Shown one piece after another: positions 19,301 through 28,700 of a DNA stretch of 64,000 nt; positions within the stretch are counted from its first letter, which is position 1, and every line of letters starts with the position of its first letter. Both the position numbers and the translations under genes were made by a program. The DNA is from Strigamia acuminata (Eukaryota > Arthropoda > Chilopoda > Geophilomorpha > Linotaeniidae), in contig OX442314.1 of NCBI GenBank assembly GCA_949358305.1, forward strand, positions 63,869,369 through 63,933,368, in the 5' to 3' direction. The notes beneath the pieces were generated by a model that saw only the letters and a program-made list of their open reading frames with translations, made no database searches and was not told where the DNA came from.

Positions 19301-21396
19301 AACGTGACACCGACCATGACATCCGAGAGATGGACGAATTGTCGATTTATCCGGAAACATCCGAACACGTTGATGCGTCAGCGGAACAGTCGGCACGACA
19401 ATCGCCTCCGACAACTCCTCGTACATCCGCTCCGCCATCACCTCAGCGATCGGCAGCGCCTTCTTTTCCCCGTGAAACCCCGGTACCGACGCCGAGATTT
19501 ATTACGACGCGTCGTCAGCAACGTGTTGATGATCAGCCTACGCAAGGGTTGCAAATTTTTGACCCCGATCCCAATTCGCCGGCGACTGCGCGCCACACCA
19601 CTCATAAGTGGCGATTTGTCGGTGGAGACAGCGAGTGCCGTGAATGGGTACGCGAGGAACATCTAAGAAAGGATCAGAAGCCCGGAAAGATCTTAATCGA
19701 CGTTTATTATTTTCCAACTCCGAAGATCCGTCTAAGATCTTATCACGACATCGAGGAGTATTGCATGTTGAACAACATCGATTACGACCCCGGACTGTTT
19801 TTCTTCGGTAATCTCGAACATAAGTTACCAACTCTTCCGGGTGTTCGTCATGCGGCTCACCTATGCCGAACCGAGCCGGCTTCATTCGCCGAAATTCCCA
19901 AGTTCAACGACGCTCCGAAATGGCGTGACGCAATTGGAGAGGAGCTCGATATGTTCAAAGAACGAGAAATCTATAAAGAAGTTCCCCGACCACCGGACAC
20001 CACTATTCTCGGTTGTAAATGGATTTTCAAATTAAAGACCGATGCAGCCGGAACCGTCACCCGATACCGAGCACGCTTAGTAGCGCAAGGCTTTTATCAA
20101 ACTCTCGGAGTCGATTTTGATGAGGTGTTTAGCCCAGTCGTGAACTTCATATTGATCCGTCTGTTTTTCTGTCTTCTCGTCGTATTACGTGGTTGGCAGG
20201 ACGCCCACCTCGACGTGAAAGGTGCGTACCTGTACGGGGAGTTAAAGCATAAAGTATATATGAGAATCCCTGCAGGTGCCACATGCACCGATCCAAACAA
20301 CGTGTGGCTTCTTCTCAAATCGCTTTACGGCCTCCACCAATCCGGGAGACAATGGTTCGAGAAACTCGACGAGACACTTCGGGCCCTCGGATTTCGAAGA
20401 CTGCCAGCATGTAATTGTGTTTACGTGTTTGGGAATACAGCTGTTATGCTGGTCTACGTGGACGACATCGTCGTGTTCTACGCGTCCGACAGCGTTTTCA
20501 AGCAACTCATCCGTCTCATCTCTTCGAAATTCGACATAGTCAACCTTGGTCCGATCACGAAGTTATTAGGCGTCGAATTTATCCGCGACGCCGGACGCAC
20601 GTTCATAACGCAACGTGCTTATATCGCCAAACTGGTTAAGAAATTCGGGGCGTCGACCAACAACCTCGTCAAGACACCAGTGACCCCGGGAACGACACTC
20701 GTTAGGGGATCGACCGAAAACTTGGAAGATTTTCCATACCGATCTCTAATCGGTTCACTTCTGTTTTTGGCATCGAGAACTCGTCCCGACATACTCTATT
20801 CCGTCATCGCTTTGGCACAGTACAACACGTGCTATAATCGAACCCACATCCGCGCCCTATTGCAGGTTCTGCAGTACGTGGCAAACACTGCGGAGCTTTG
20901 CATCGAGTTATCCGGTTGCTCTTCTAGTCAACTATCTGCATTTACCGACGCGTCGTGGGCAAGCGATCCGGAGACATCTTTGAGCTTCGGAGGATACATC
21001 GTATACGTTGGAAATGTCCCTATTGGCTGGTCCTGTCGCAAACAGTCGACCGTAGCGTGCTCAACCATGGAAGCCGAATTTATCGCCCTGGTTGAGTGCG
21101 TGAAGGAGATTTTCTGGCTCGACAGCGTGTACACCGAATTCCCGATTCTCAATCGTCTATCCCGACCTATCGTGTATTCGGACGCCCTGGCCTCGATTCA
21201 ATTCACATCTAATGATATCGAGAACGCGAAGACGAAGCATATTCGCGTGAAGTTTCACTGGCTCAGGGAGTGGTTTACTGCAGGAGTCTTCGATCTTCGA
21301 AAGGTAGCCGGCGAAGCTAATACCGCCGACATATTCACAAAGTGGCTATCTTCGGAACGTTTACGATCATTGATTTCGAAGATCTTCCGAGCATAA
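16393..21396 (+). CDS. gag-pol: Copia-2 Gag-Pol polyprotein (1667 aa) with MBD-like domain
   Basis: A single intact ATG frame. In order: Gag region (1-215); CCHC knuckle C-F-N-C-x4-H-x4-C (231-244); protease D-C-G-A (319-322), with Cys where Ser or Thr is usual; integrase H-H-C-C finger (about 575-613) and D641, D704, E740 (35 apart); a Ser/Pro-rich linker (880-1065); an MBD-like segment (about 1073-1140); RT with Y-V-D-D (1355-1358); RNase H with T-D-A-S and the C-terminal A-D-I-F-T-K-W. The MBD match is W1085-V-R-E-E-H-L-R1092-K, G-K-x3-D1103-V-Y-Y-F, R1115-S, then F-F-F-G. Unlike copia-1, the D-V-Y-Y-F tyrosine is kept. The segment lies between integrase and RT, where Ty1 and other copia integrases carry targeting functions. 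Only the protease Ser-to-Cys change could affect activity. Confidence 0.95.
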   Translation: MQKAANSNSLIPVLGVDNYEQWRLSMQFLLKSEGLWRHVTEDKEAEHIATLTPKELDRFMVKKDKALGHIYIHVSPAKRTVLETCNTPKEAWDKLAKTYAPSSRARQAAMRWEFLSLQLQPGEDMPDFIARVDNYVRQLSDVNEIISPVHHAYQYLKCLPPEYAQATFAIYHWPDPQFTPKDVAEQLISEHMRLKSIGLLGTSQSTAHASMKGQFRPRNKSGPRDISTVKCFNCDQLGHYANRCPCPPRQQQGQPTVSLQRNSRSKSRRRNKNAAAKANNARPRESSHPHREGTYFVNAPQVIQHPVAHFMQSNEWILDCGATDHVSHVRAGFTEFTDVIPFDIELGQGKSQVTGKGTVRLLMAIDKTRCTVNLTNVLYAPNFEANLISVSKIDKARHHIHIFNSEIHVYESDIRSPLIRAKERGGLYYVDGLCSNPTFATTVSPIVQPTPTSPPQMYVTTEEDFIKIPKPKKGKGQQREITDFRIEMPLVEPVKQIPIQQAPIPTNPTPPPIPTQIHNDLTTPPSYASALQSIPTATPIAIPNANSFPPLGNPSQPKKKVIANPASVKDATGLWHSRLGHLHTNGMKLLAANDQVYGMSPGEVSRELACNDCRIAKSTKASHKPDPNPSTTKPLDLLHMDIWGPAPVPSFGGARFVLTVIDDATRYCWIIPLAQKSQVFATFKDFVARVERIQDTQIKAIRTDRGGEFMSNEFLRYLQDKGIQGQRTNPSSPQMNGTAERINRTMADNFRAVLSETKLPEALWAELAVTFAYIKNRSPHSRLHNQVPYILWRQRALSLRHLRKVGSKCWVHYTAPGRKKLDPRAWEGYLVGYASGTRGYRIWNPTDNQVYESIHVKIDERQSYRKSIKISTQQPQQSFTGPGQQTVTFDDNLHYHQWPKGSDSEASEHSANDSERVSTASASMHTPLAFPHIHIPPPTTPERALLDLCATLPPGSASLRQSHHISYEEERDTDHDIREMDELSIYPETSEHVDASAEQSARQSPPTTPRTSAPPSPQRSAAPSFPRETPVPTPRFITTRRQQRVDDQPTQGLQIFDPDPNSPATARHTTHKWRFVGGDSECREWVREEHLRKDQKPGKILIDVYYFPTPKIRLRSYHDIEEYCMLNNIDYDPGLFFFGNLEHKLPTLPGVRHAAHLCRTEPASFAEIPKFNDAPKWRDAIGEELDMFKEREIYKEVPRPPDTTILGCKWIFKLKTDAAGTVTRYRARLVAQGFYQTLGVDFDEVFSPVVNFILIRLFFCLLVVLRGWQDAHLDVKGAYLYGELKHKVYMRIPAGATCTDPNNVWLLLKSLYGLHQSGRQWFEKLDETLRALGFRRLPACNCVYVFGNTAVMLVYVDDIVVFYASDSVFKQLIRLISSKFDIVNLGPITKLLGVEFIRDAGRTFITQRAYIAKLVKKFGASTNNLVKTPVTPGTTLVRGSTENLEDFPYRSLIGSLLFLASRTRPDILYSVIALAQYNTCYNRTHIRALLQVLQYVANTAELCIELSGCSSSQLSAFTDASWASDPETSLSFGGYIVYVGNVPIGWSCRKQSTVACSTMEAEFIALVECVKEIFWLDSVYTEFPILNRLSRPIVYSDALASIQFTSNDIENAKTKHIRVKFHWLREWFTAGVFDLRKVAGEANTADIFTKWLSSERLRSLISKIFRA

Positions 21397-21591
21397 ACTT
21401 ATCGTGACATTCCTAGTTTCTTTTCACCCGACTTCGAGGATCATCGGGTTTCTGTGGGAATACCGAGCTTAGTTAAGTGATAACCACGACAGTACCCGGC
21501 CCGATGGTTCGACTTTATCTTTTATTTCTCAACGATTATCAACTGTAATTCCAGTTTACGTTCATCTTGTCCCCTGATAAATATTTCCATC

Positions 21592-21603
21592 GAAGAGGGG
21601 ATT
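21592..21603 (+). other. Copia-2 polypurine tract
   Basis: GAAGAGGGGAT directly before the 3' LTR, the expected plus-strand priming site. Confidence 0.75.
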
Positions 21604-22133
21604 TGTTGGTCAAAAGACCATTTTGTATCGATGAATATATTTGCTATTTCTTAGATTTCCCATTGTGTTTAGGTATACAGCGCATTTTTGTCATTATTTA
21701 ATTGATTTCGATGTTACTATTCGTTTTTGCGCTGTCCCGTATGTAATTCCATACTCCTGTATCCTTTAGACTATGATTTGTTCTCCAATTCAATGATTTG
21801 TTCACACTTAATGTTAATTTCCGGCACCAGAGTGCCCCTGTCACTGTATCCATAAAATCCAAGATGGCGCGATCCTTTGATTCCAGCTCCTTGGATATTT
21901 TCCACCTGTTTTGTAATGTATATCTTGATTTATAAAGTGTTTTATATATTTTTGACATTGTGTTGGGTCTATTCATTGCTTTAGAGCAGCCCACAGTGCA
22001 TATAAGCGACCTTACGTCGCGCACTTTGTTTGCAAGCGATACGGATCGTATCGCCGCCGTCCGCGCGTGTAGTGCGGCTCCAATCACGCTTCCAATCGGT
22101 GACAACCGATATTTTGCGCATTCTCTGTCTACA
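21604..22133 (+). repeat. Copia-2 3' LTR
   Basis: 530 bp, matching 14954-15483 at an offset of 6650 except for one substitution at 22058. Followed by target repeat CAGCT at 22134-22138 and the right arm of the foldback element. Confidence 0.93.
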
Positions 22134-22798
22134 CAGCTGACGGTCGAACGCAACAGCTGATGGCCGCGTCAGTCGACGGCGATGGCCAAAAATCGTCAGC
22201 TGACGGCCGCGACTGTCGACAGCGATGGCCAAAAATTGTCAGCTGTCGGCCAACAATCGTTTGCTGACAGTCGGACGCAACAGCAGTCGGACGCAACAGC
22301 TGATGGCCGCGATAGTCGATGGCCGCAACAGTCGACGGCGATGGCCGCGTCAGTCGACGGCGATGGCCAAAAATCGTCAGCTGACGGCCAACAAATCGTC
22401 GGGCGAAGACAAACTACAGCTGACGGCCGCGACAATTGACGGCTGATGGTCGGACGCAAAAGTAGACAGCTGACGGCCAAAATTCGCAAGCAGAATGCCA
22501 AAAATTGTCGGCTGACGATTGAATGCTGACAATCCGCTGATCTGAAGACAAAAATGACCAAACCAAAAAACATTTTAAACCAGTGAAAAAATGTGGAAAA
22601 TAATTAAAAAGAAGTAAAAGTATGTTAATAAACATATAAAAATTTTGAAAATGTGCGATTCAAATAAAATTTGCCAAAGAAATAATCAGGTTTTATGTAC
22701 ATTGTATTGAGAATCCTATGCTATTTGGGTTTGTTTATACCCCTTAGCCTCGTTTTCGAACGGGTGTGACGTCAACTGTAAACTCTGCCATTCAACCA

Positions 22799-23886
22799 GT
22801 GATTCTCCTGAAATCAGCCCCGACAGGATGCAATCAGCGCGGCCAGGAATTCTATCGCTAATGAAGAATTTTCCACAGCCGATCAAACCCGTCCCAACGT
22901 TAAAATCGGTCCCAGACCCATCACAACGCCGATTGGACGACTACATGGACCGGAACCGGGACATAAGATTTTTAAATGCGTCGCCTCAGCCAACCGATCA
23001 GGAATTAACGGTAAAAATTGTACCAAATATTGATAATAATTCGCGATTAAATCAAGAAAAGGAAAAGCTGAAGGAAGAATCCAAAGCTGATGCGTGTTCG
23101 ACCGAGCATTCTGTCAAGAGAGTGCCGACACCTTTTAAGAGCCAAATCCCAATCAAGACCACCTCCACCATGACTAAGACGACCACAACAGTCGTGAACA
23201 CCACTGCAATTACAAGTATGGTGTCAACAACGACCCGAGCTCCGTCAACACGCAATACATCACAAGATGGCGTTCTTTCGACTACCAAAACCACCCAAGT
23301 TGTTTCTCGACCGCCGAATTACACTCAGACGGACCAATACGGAGTTTCTGAATGTCCCATTTTCACACTTCACTATATTCGCGACATTCTCCAGCCTTTT
23401 GAACTTCAGGTCTTGAGGAGAAGCGCCACTATCAGCAACTCCCGTATGGAGTTGGAACCAAAAGGTTGGAGGGAATTGTTTAACGTGATGGCCACCCGAG
23501 ATTTCGATATAAATCAATACGACATTTATCCCGTCAAAAATGCGACTTTTAAGGAGCTGAAGAATATCGCTGTCAATGTCGAAAGTCGAATGGACCAAGA
23601 GGCTCACATGGACGAGGATCGATTTTTCGCTGTGCTGGTGTGGGAGACACATTTAATAATGGGTAAATATGTCAAGAAATTCGCGATCGACCGGCAGAAA
23701 AAACAATATGCCGTTCAGGAGAGTTTAAAGAAAGAAGCAGCCAGAATGGCTGCAGAAAATATCGAATTTGAAAAGAAAGAAAAAGCCAGGAAGGAAAAGA
23801 AAAAAAAGAGAGGAAGGGACTTCAAAAGAGGATGGATGAAGAAAAAAGAGTTCGAGAAATTCAGGTGCAGGAGATGTCAAAATTAG
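22799..23886 (+). CDS. Post-pol gene, third part (unknown, Thr/Lys-rich)
   Basis: A frame open from the foldback boundary; the first ATG is at 22828 (352 codons from there). If the 9-10-bp flank duplication is removed, it joins the 13830-14031 piece in frame, so the ATG may be internal. The N-terminal third is basic and proline-rich. A Thr/Ser-rich tract (roughly residues 105-160 from the ATG) is followed by a probably folded region (D-Q-Y-G-V-S-E-C-P...). The C-terminal 60 residues are a Lys/Glu-rich helix or coiled coil ending C-R-R-C-Q-N. No family is recognised. It overlaps the next ORF by 55 bp in the -1 frame, so ribosomal frameshifting or a one-base indel could fuse them. Confidence 0.55.
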
Positions 23887-24344
23887 CGATTTCTTCGCGA
23901 TATATGGCACCCACATCTACGGATAAGTCATTAAAAGACCTCATTTCTGTTCCGGGCTCTAAGGAGAAACCAGAGATAACGATCCTAATGTCGAACACTA
24001 TCATCCCAGCAATGAACATTATATGTGATTTTACCTTTCAGCCCACCAGGTGCACAAAGTTGATGATCCCTTATCACACCCAAAGTGCACTTTTCCGGTC
24101 TCTGGCACTGTCAGATTTAAACCTGACTCTTTCCGAAACTGAGGAAGTTATTGACCTAATGGACACGTTCTTTCGCGATGCATTTATTGATTTATGCCTG
24201 CAGGAAATCAATCGTCGAGGGGCCGCAAATGTGGCACGGGCCCGATTAATCATCATTGATGTGGCGTTCGATTTGGTAAAACATTACTCAGAACCGGAAC
24301 AACGCCTATACGCTCGAGAACTTCATCAAGAAATGGTGGCATAA
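23832..24344 (+). CDS. Overlapping ORF at the end of the post-pol region (170 aa, unknown)
   Basis: ATG at 23832 lies inside the end of the previous ORF, in the -1 frame. The first 17 residues are charged and continue the coiled-coil character of the upstream C-terminus; the rest is a mixed, probably folded domain with a hydrophobic middle (I-I-I-D-V-A-F-D-L-V). I recognise no family. It is either a separate cistron, a frameshift product, or the true C-terminus of the upstream gene displaced by an indel. Confidence 0.5.
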   Translation: MDEEKRVREIQVQEMSKLAISSRYMAPTSTDKSLKDLISVPGSKEKPEITILMSNTIIPAMNIICDFTFQPTRCTKLMIPYHTQSALFRSLALSDLNLTLSETEEVIDLMDTFFRDAFIDLCLQEINRRGAANVARARLIIIDVAFDLVKHYSEPEQRLYARELHQEMVA

Positions 24345-25780
24345 ATTTCTATCTGCCGGGTGGTGTCGAGAAGGGAAACCCTCGGTCAGGCCAACGTGCG
24401 ACCTTTCGGCAGAATGGAAATACTCCCCAAAAGTGATTTTTGTTTAGTGTAGTGCCGTGTTTAAGTGTGTTTATTTTCGCGAAGTGTTTCATTTATTTTC
24501 TTCTTTCATATTCCGTTATTTGAATTATGTAATCTGTCCTGTCTTCTGTCTTCATTTACTTTTATTTTACACTCGCATAACATCGCGATATAAGGACTAT
24601 TGTGAACATTTAACATCACCATGGTGACAAACTTCGTGTGAAATTAGAACTATATTATTTTCTGCGTGGACATTTATGATACCAATGTGGTATTGTGTGA
24701 AATTCGCGAAATATCCGCGATCCTCCAATGTGAACTCACATTTTCGAAGTGCCAAATCATCATTTTATAAGTTTAATCAAATTGTTTTTTATTTCTCTTC
24801 ATATTTTAATGTCCAGTGTTCATATTTTAATTGAAAATTTTGAATCATTGATCTAGTCTAATTAATATTTTATTTCCAGACGTTTATTCCATGTGATATT
24901 ATTATTTTATTACCTTCTGATACCGACACGGGAAGTGTTGATGATTCTAATCCGTGATATGATTCCTTCATTTTCTGAAATGTTTAAATGCTGAAATGTT
25001 TATTGATAATTGTTTAATTTTCGCGAAGGGTTTCGCAACGTCACATCACTTTTATTTTATTTTGAATTTCATCCGCGAAAGTCATCGCTATTGTATCTGA
25101 TTTCATTGATTGTTAATCATTCTTTTTTAAGTACCATGGTACCTTTGTTAATTTTATCAAATATTGTTTTTATGTTGATGTTATATCTTTTGCGATCCTT
25201 TGGATCACCCACTCTTTTGTTCACGATGCAATAAAAGTCTGGGTGGCGGAGGAAGTCACGGGTGAGCTTTCCTAATTCTTAATTTTCAATTTTATTCCTC
25301 ACCTGTTCTCATTCTTAATTTATGCGCGCGACCTTGTCGCGGTTTTTATTTTAACCTCATTTGTTAATTTTGGTCATGTGACAATCGATCAGCTGATCAA
25401 TCGATCAGCTGACCGATTGTTATAAATATCGCGACGTGTCGATTTTCCGACACTTCGCGACCGATACTAATTTGGACCACAAGTCATAATTTATTTGCTA
25501 TCTATAATTTCTAACCGAACTTGCTCAACTCCCATACTTTTATTCTGCCCGGTGACATTCGAAGCTCCCTTTTGCGATTGAATTATCTGGGTTTTGGTCG
25601 ATTATTTTCGATACACAAACATTTCGATATCAGGAATCGAGTCGACTAAATAACTTCAACGAAACTGGAGTTTTCATATGACCGACACCCACGCTGAAGG
25701 TCATACTTTCAAAGGAAATTCCGCGAACCAGCGAATACGTGTTTAACGCACGAACATTTTATAACCTCCGCGTTATAAAT
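24345..25780. other. AT-rich noncoding stretch, possible 3' region/LTR of the gypsy-type element
   Basis: No coding frame is convincing. An AATAAA lies near 25231, followed by a purine-rich GGCGGAGGAAG that could be a polypurine tract. At 25381-25420 is a near-perfect 40-bp palindrome centred on paired CAGCTG sites, then TATAAATA at 25421, then a 32-bp stem-loop (25429-25460). These look promoter-like, but without the element's other LTR the assignment is inference. Confidence 0.35.
25381..25460. promoter_or_regulatory. Palindrome, TATA box and stem-loop cluster
   Basis: A 40-bp near-palindrome with arms ACAATCG/CGATTGT and two ATCAGCTGA cores is followed directly by TATAAATA and by the stem-loop TCGCGACGTGTCG...CGACACTTCGCGA. 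The order resembles a promoter with paired E-box-like sites. No transcript evidence is available. Confidence 0.3.
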
Positions 25781-28700
25781 CTTTAAAAATCTTTGAAAAT
25801 GTTTCAAAATCTTTGAAAATGTTTCAAAATCTTTGAAAATGTTTCAAAATCTTTGAAAATGTTTCGAAATCTTTGAAAATGTTTCATACTCTTTGAAAAT
25901 GTTTCGAAATCTTTGAAAATGTTTCGAAATCTTTGAAAATGTTTCGAAATCTTTGAAAATGTTTCGAAATCTTTGAAAATGTTTCGAAATCTTTGAAAAT
26001 GTTTCGAAATCTTTGAAAATGTTTCGAAATCTTTGAAAATGTTTCGAAATCTTTGAAAATGTTTCGAAATCTTTGAAAATGTTTCGAAATCTTTGAAAAT
26101 GTTTCGAAATCTTTGAAAATGTTTCGAAATCTTTGAAAATGTTTCGAAATCTTTGAAAATGTTTCGAAATCTTTGAAAATGTTTCGAAATCTTTGAAAAT
26201 GTTTCGAAATCTTTGAAAATGTTTCGAAATCTTTGAAAATGTTTCGAAATCTTTGAAAATGTTTCGAAATCTTTGAAAATGTTTCGAAATCTTTGAAAAT
26301 GTTTCGAAATCTTTGAAAATGTTTCGAAATCTTTGAAAATGTTTCGAAATCTTTGAAAATGTTTCGAAATCTTTGAAAATGTTTCGAAATCTTTGAAAAT
26401 GTTTCGAAATCTTTGAAAATGTTTCGAAATCTTTGAAAATGTTTCGAAATCTTTGAAAATGTTTCGAAATCTTTGAAAATGTTTCGAAATCTTTGAAAAT
26501 GTTTCGAAATCTTTGAAAATGTTTCGAAATCTTTGAAAATGTTTCGAAATCTTTGAAAATGTTTCGAAATCTTTGAAAATGTTTCGAAATCTTTGAAAAT
26601 GTTTCGAAATCTTTGAAAATGTTTCGAAATCTTTGAAAATGTTTCGAAATCTTTGAAAATGTTTCGAAATCTTTGAAAATGTTTCGAAATCTTTGAAAAT
26701 GTTTCGAAATCTTTGAAAATGTTTCGAAATCTTTGAAAATGTTTCGAAATCTTTGAAAATGTTTCGAAATCTTTGAAAATGTTTCGAAATCTTTGAAAAT
26801 GTTTCGAAATCTTTGAAAATGTTTCGAAATCTTTGAAAATGTTTCGAAATCTTTGAAAATGTTTCAAAATCTTTGAAAATGTTTCGAAATCTTTGAAAAT
26901 GTTTCAAAATCTTTGAAAATGTTTCGAAATCTTTGAAAATGTTTCAAAATCTTTGAAAATGTTTCAAAATCTTTGAAAATGTTTCAAAATCTTTGAAAAT
27001 GTTTCATAATCTTTGAAAATGTTTCAAAATCTTTGAAAATGTTTCATAATCTTTGAAAATGTTTCAAAATCTTTGAAAATGTTTCAAAATCTTTGAAAAT
27101 GTTTCAAAACCTTTGAAAATGTTTCAAAATCTTTGAAAATGTTTCAAAACCTTTGAAAATGTTTCAAAATCTTTGAAAATGTTTCAAAATCTTTGAAAAT
27201 GTTTCAAAATCTTTGAAAATGTTTCAAAATCTTTGAAAATGTTTCAAAATCTTTGAAAATGTTTCAAAATCTTTGAAAATGTTTCAAAATCTTTGAAAAT
27301 GTTTCAAAATCTTTGAAAATGTTTCAAAATCTTTGAAAATGTTTCGAAATCTTTGAAAATGTTTCAAAATCTTTGAAAATGTTTCGAAATCTTTGAAAAT
27401 GTTTCAAAATCTTTGAAAATGTTTCGAAATCTTTGAAAATGTTTCGAAATCTTTGAAAATGTTTCGAAATCTTTGAAAATGTTTCGAAATCTGTGAAAAT
27501 GTTTCGAAATCTTTGAAAATGTTTCGAAATCTTTGAAAATGTTTCGAAATCTTTGAAAATGTTTCGAAATCTTTGAAAATGTTTCGAAATCTTTGAAAAT
27601 GTTTCGAAATCTTTGAAAATGTTTCGAAATCTTTGAAAATGTTTCGAAATCTTTGAAAATGTTTCGAAATCTTTGAAAATGTTTCGAAATCTTTGAAAAT
27701 GTTTCGAAATCTTTGAAAATGTTTCGAAATCTTTGAAAATGTTTCGAAATCTTTGAAAATGTTTCGAAATCTTTGAAAATGTTTCGAAATCTTTGAAAAT
27801 GTTTCGAAATCTTTGAAAATGTTTCAAAATCTTTGAAAATGTTTCGAAATCTTTGAAAATGTTTCAAAATCTTTGAAAATGTTTCAAAATCTTTGAAAAT
27901 GTTTCAAAATCTTTGAAAATGTTTCATAATCTTTGAAAATGTTTCAAAATCTTTGAAAATGTTTCATAATCTTTGAAAATGTTTCAAAATCTTTGAAAAT
28001 GTTTCAAAATCTTTGAAAATGTTTCAAAACCTTTGAAAATGTTTCAAAATCTTTGAAAATGTTTCAAAACCTTTGAAAATGTTTCAAAATCTTTGAAAAT
28101 GTTTCAAAATCTTTGAAAATGTTTCAAAATCTTTGAAAATGTTTCAAAATCTTTGAAAATGTTTCAAAATCTTTGAAAATGTTTCAAAATCTTTGAAAAT
28201 GTTTCAAAATCTTTGAAAATGTTTCAAAATCTTTGAAAATGTTTCAAAATCTTTGAAAATGTTTCAAAATCTTTGAAAATGTTTCAAAATCTTTGAAAAT
28301 GTTTCAAAATCTTTGAAAATGTTTCAAAACTTTGAAAATGTTTCAAAATCTTTGAAAATGTTTCAAAATCTTTGAAAATGTTTCAAAATCTTTGAAAATG
28401 TTTCAAAATCTGTGAAAATGTTTCAAAATCTTTGAAAATGTTTCAAAATCTTTGAAAATGTTTCAAAATCTTTGAAAATGTTTCAAAATCTTTGAAAATG
28501 TTTCAAAATCTTTGAAAATGTTTCAAAATCTTTGAAAATGTTTCAAAATCTTTGAAAATGTTTCAAAATCTTTGAAAATGTTTCAAAATCTTTGAAAATG
28601 TTTCAAAATCTTTGAAAATGTTTCAAAATCTTTGAAAATGTTTCAAAATCTTTGAAAATGTTTCAAAATCTTTGAAAATGTTTCAAAATCTTTGAAAATG

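Larger units (their letters stand above)
14954..22133 (+). mobile_element. Copia-2: complete Ty1/copia LTR retrotransposon
   Basis: A full-length 7.18-kb element in plus orientation, with 530-bp TG...CA LTRs, 5-bp target repeats CAGCT (14949-14953 and 22134-22138), an iMet primer-binding site, a purine tract and one uninterrupted gag-pol frame. The LTRs differ by one base in my reading (T at 15408, C at 22058). It is inserted in the CAGCTG-rich centre of the foldback element. It belongs to a lineage clearly distinct from copia-1 (different LTR and divergent protein) but has the same architecture, including the MBD-like segment. Confidence 0.95.
14032..22791. mobile_element. Foldback/long-TIR DNA element, interrupted by copia-2
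   Basis: The outer ends are inverted: ATGGCAGAGTTTACAGTT at 14032 and its reverse complement ending near 22791. About 0.6 kb of each arm matches in inverse: an AT-rich outer part, then a CpG-rich inner part built from short palindromes around CAGCTG and GGCCGTCAGCTG. Without copia-2 and one target copy the element is about 1.57 kb. The flanks ATTCCATCCA (14022-14031) and ATTCAACCA (22790-22798) look like a diverged 9-10-bp target duplication, the size seen with Mutator-like and foldback elements; boundaries are uncertain by a few bases. No transposase is encoded, so it is non-autonomous. A third arm of this family lies at 31656-32492. Confidence 0.75.
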
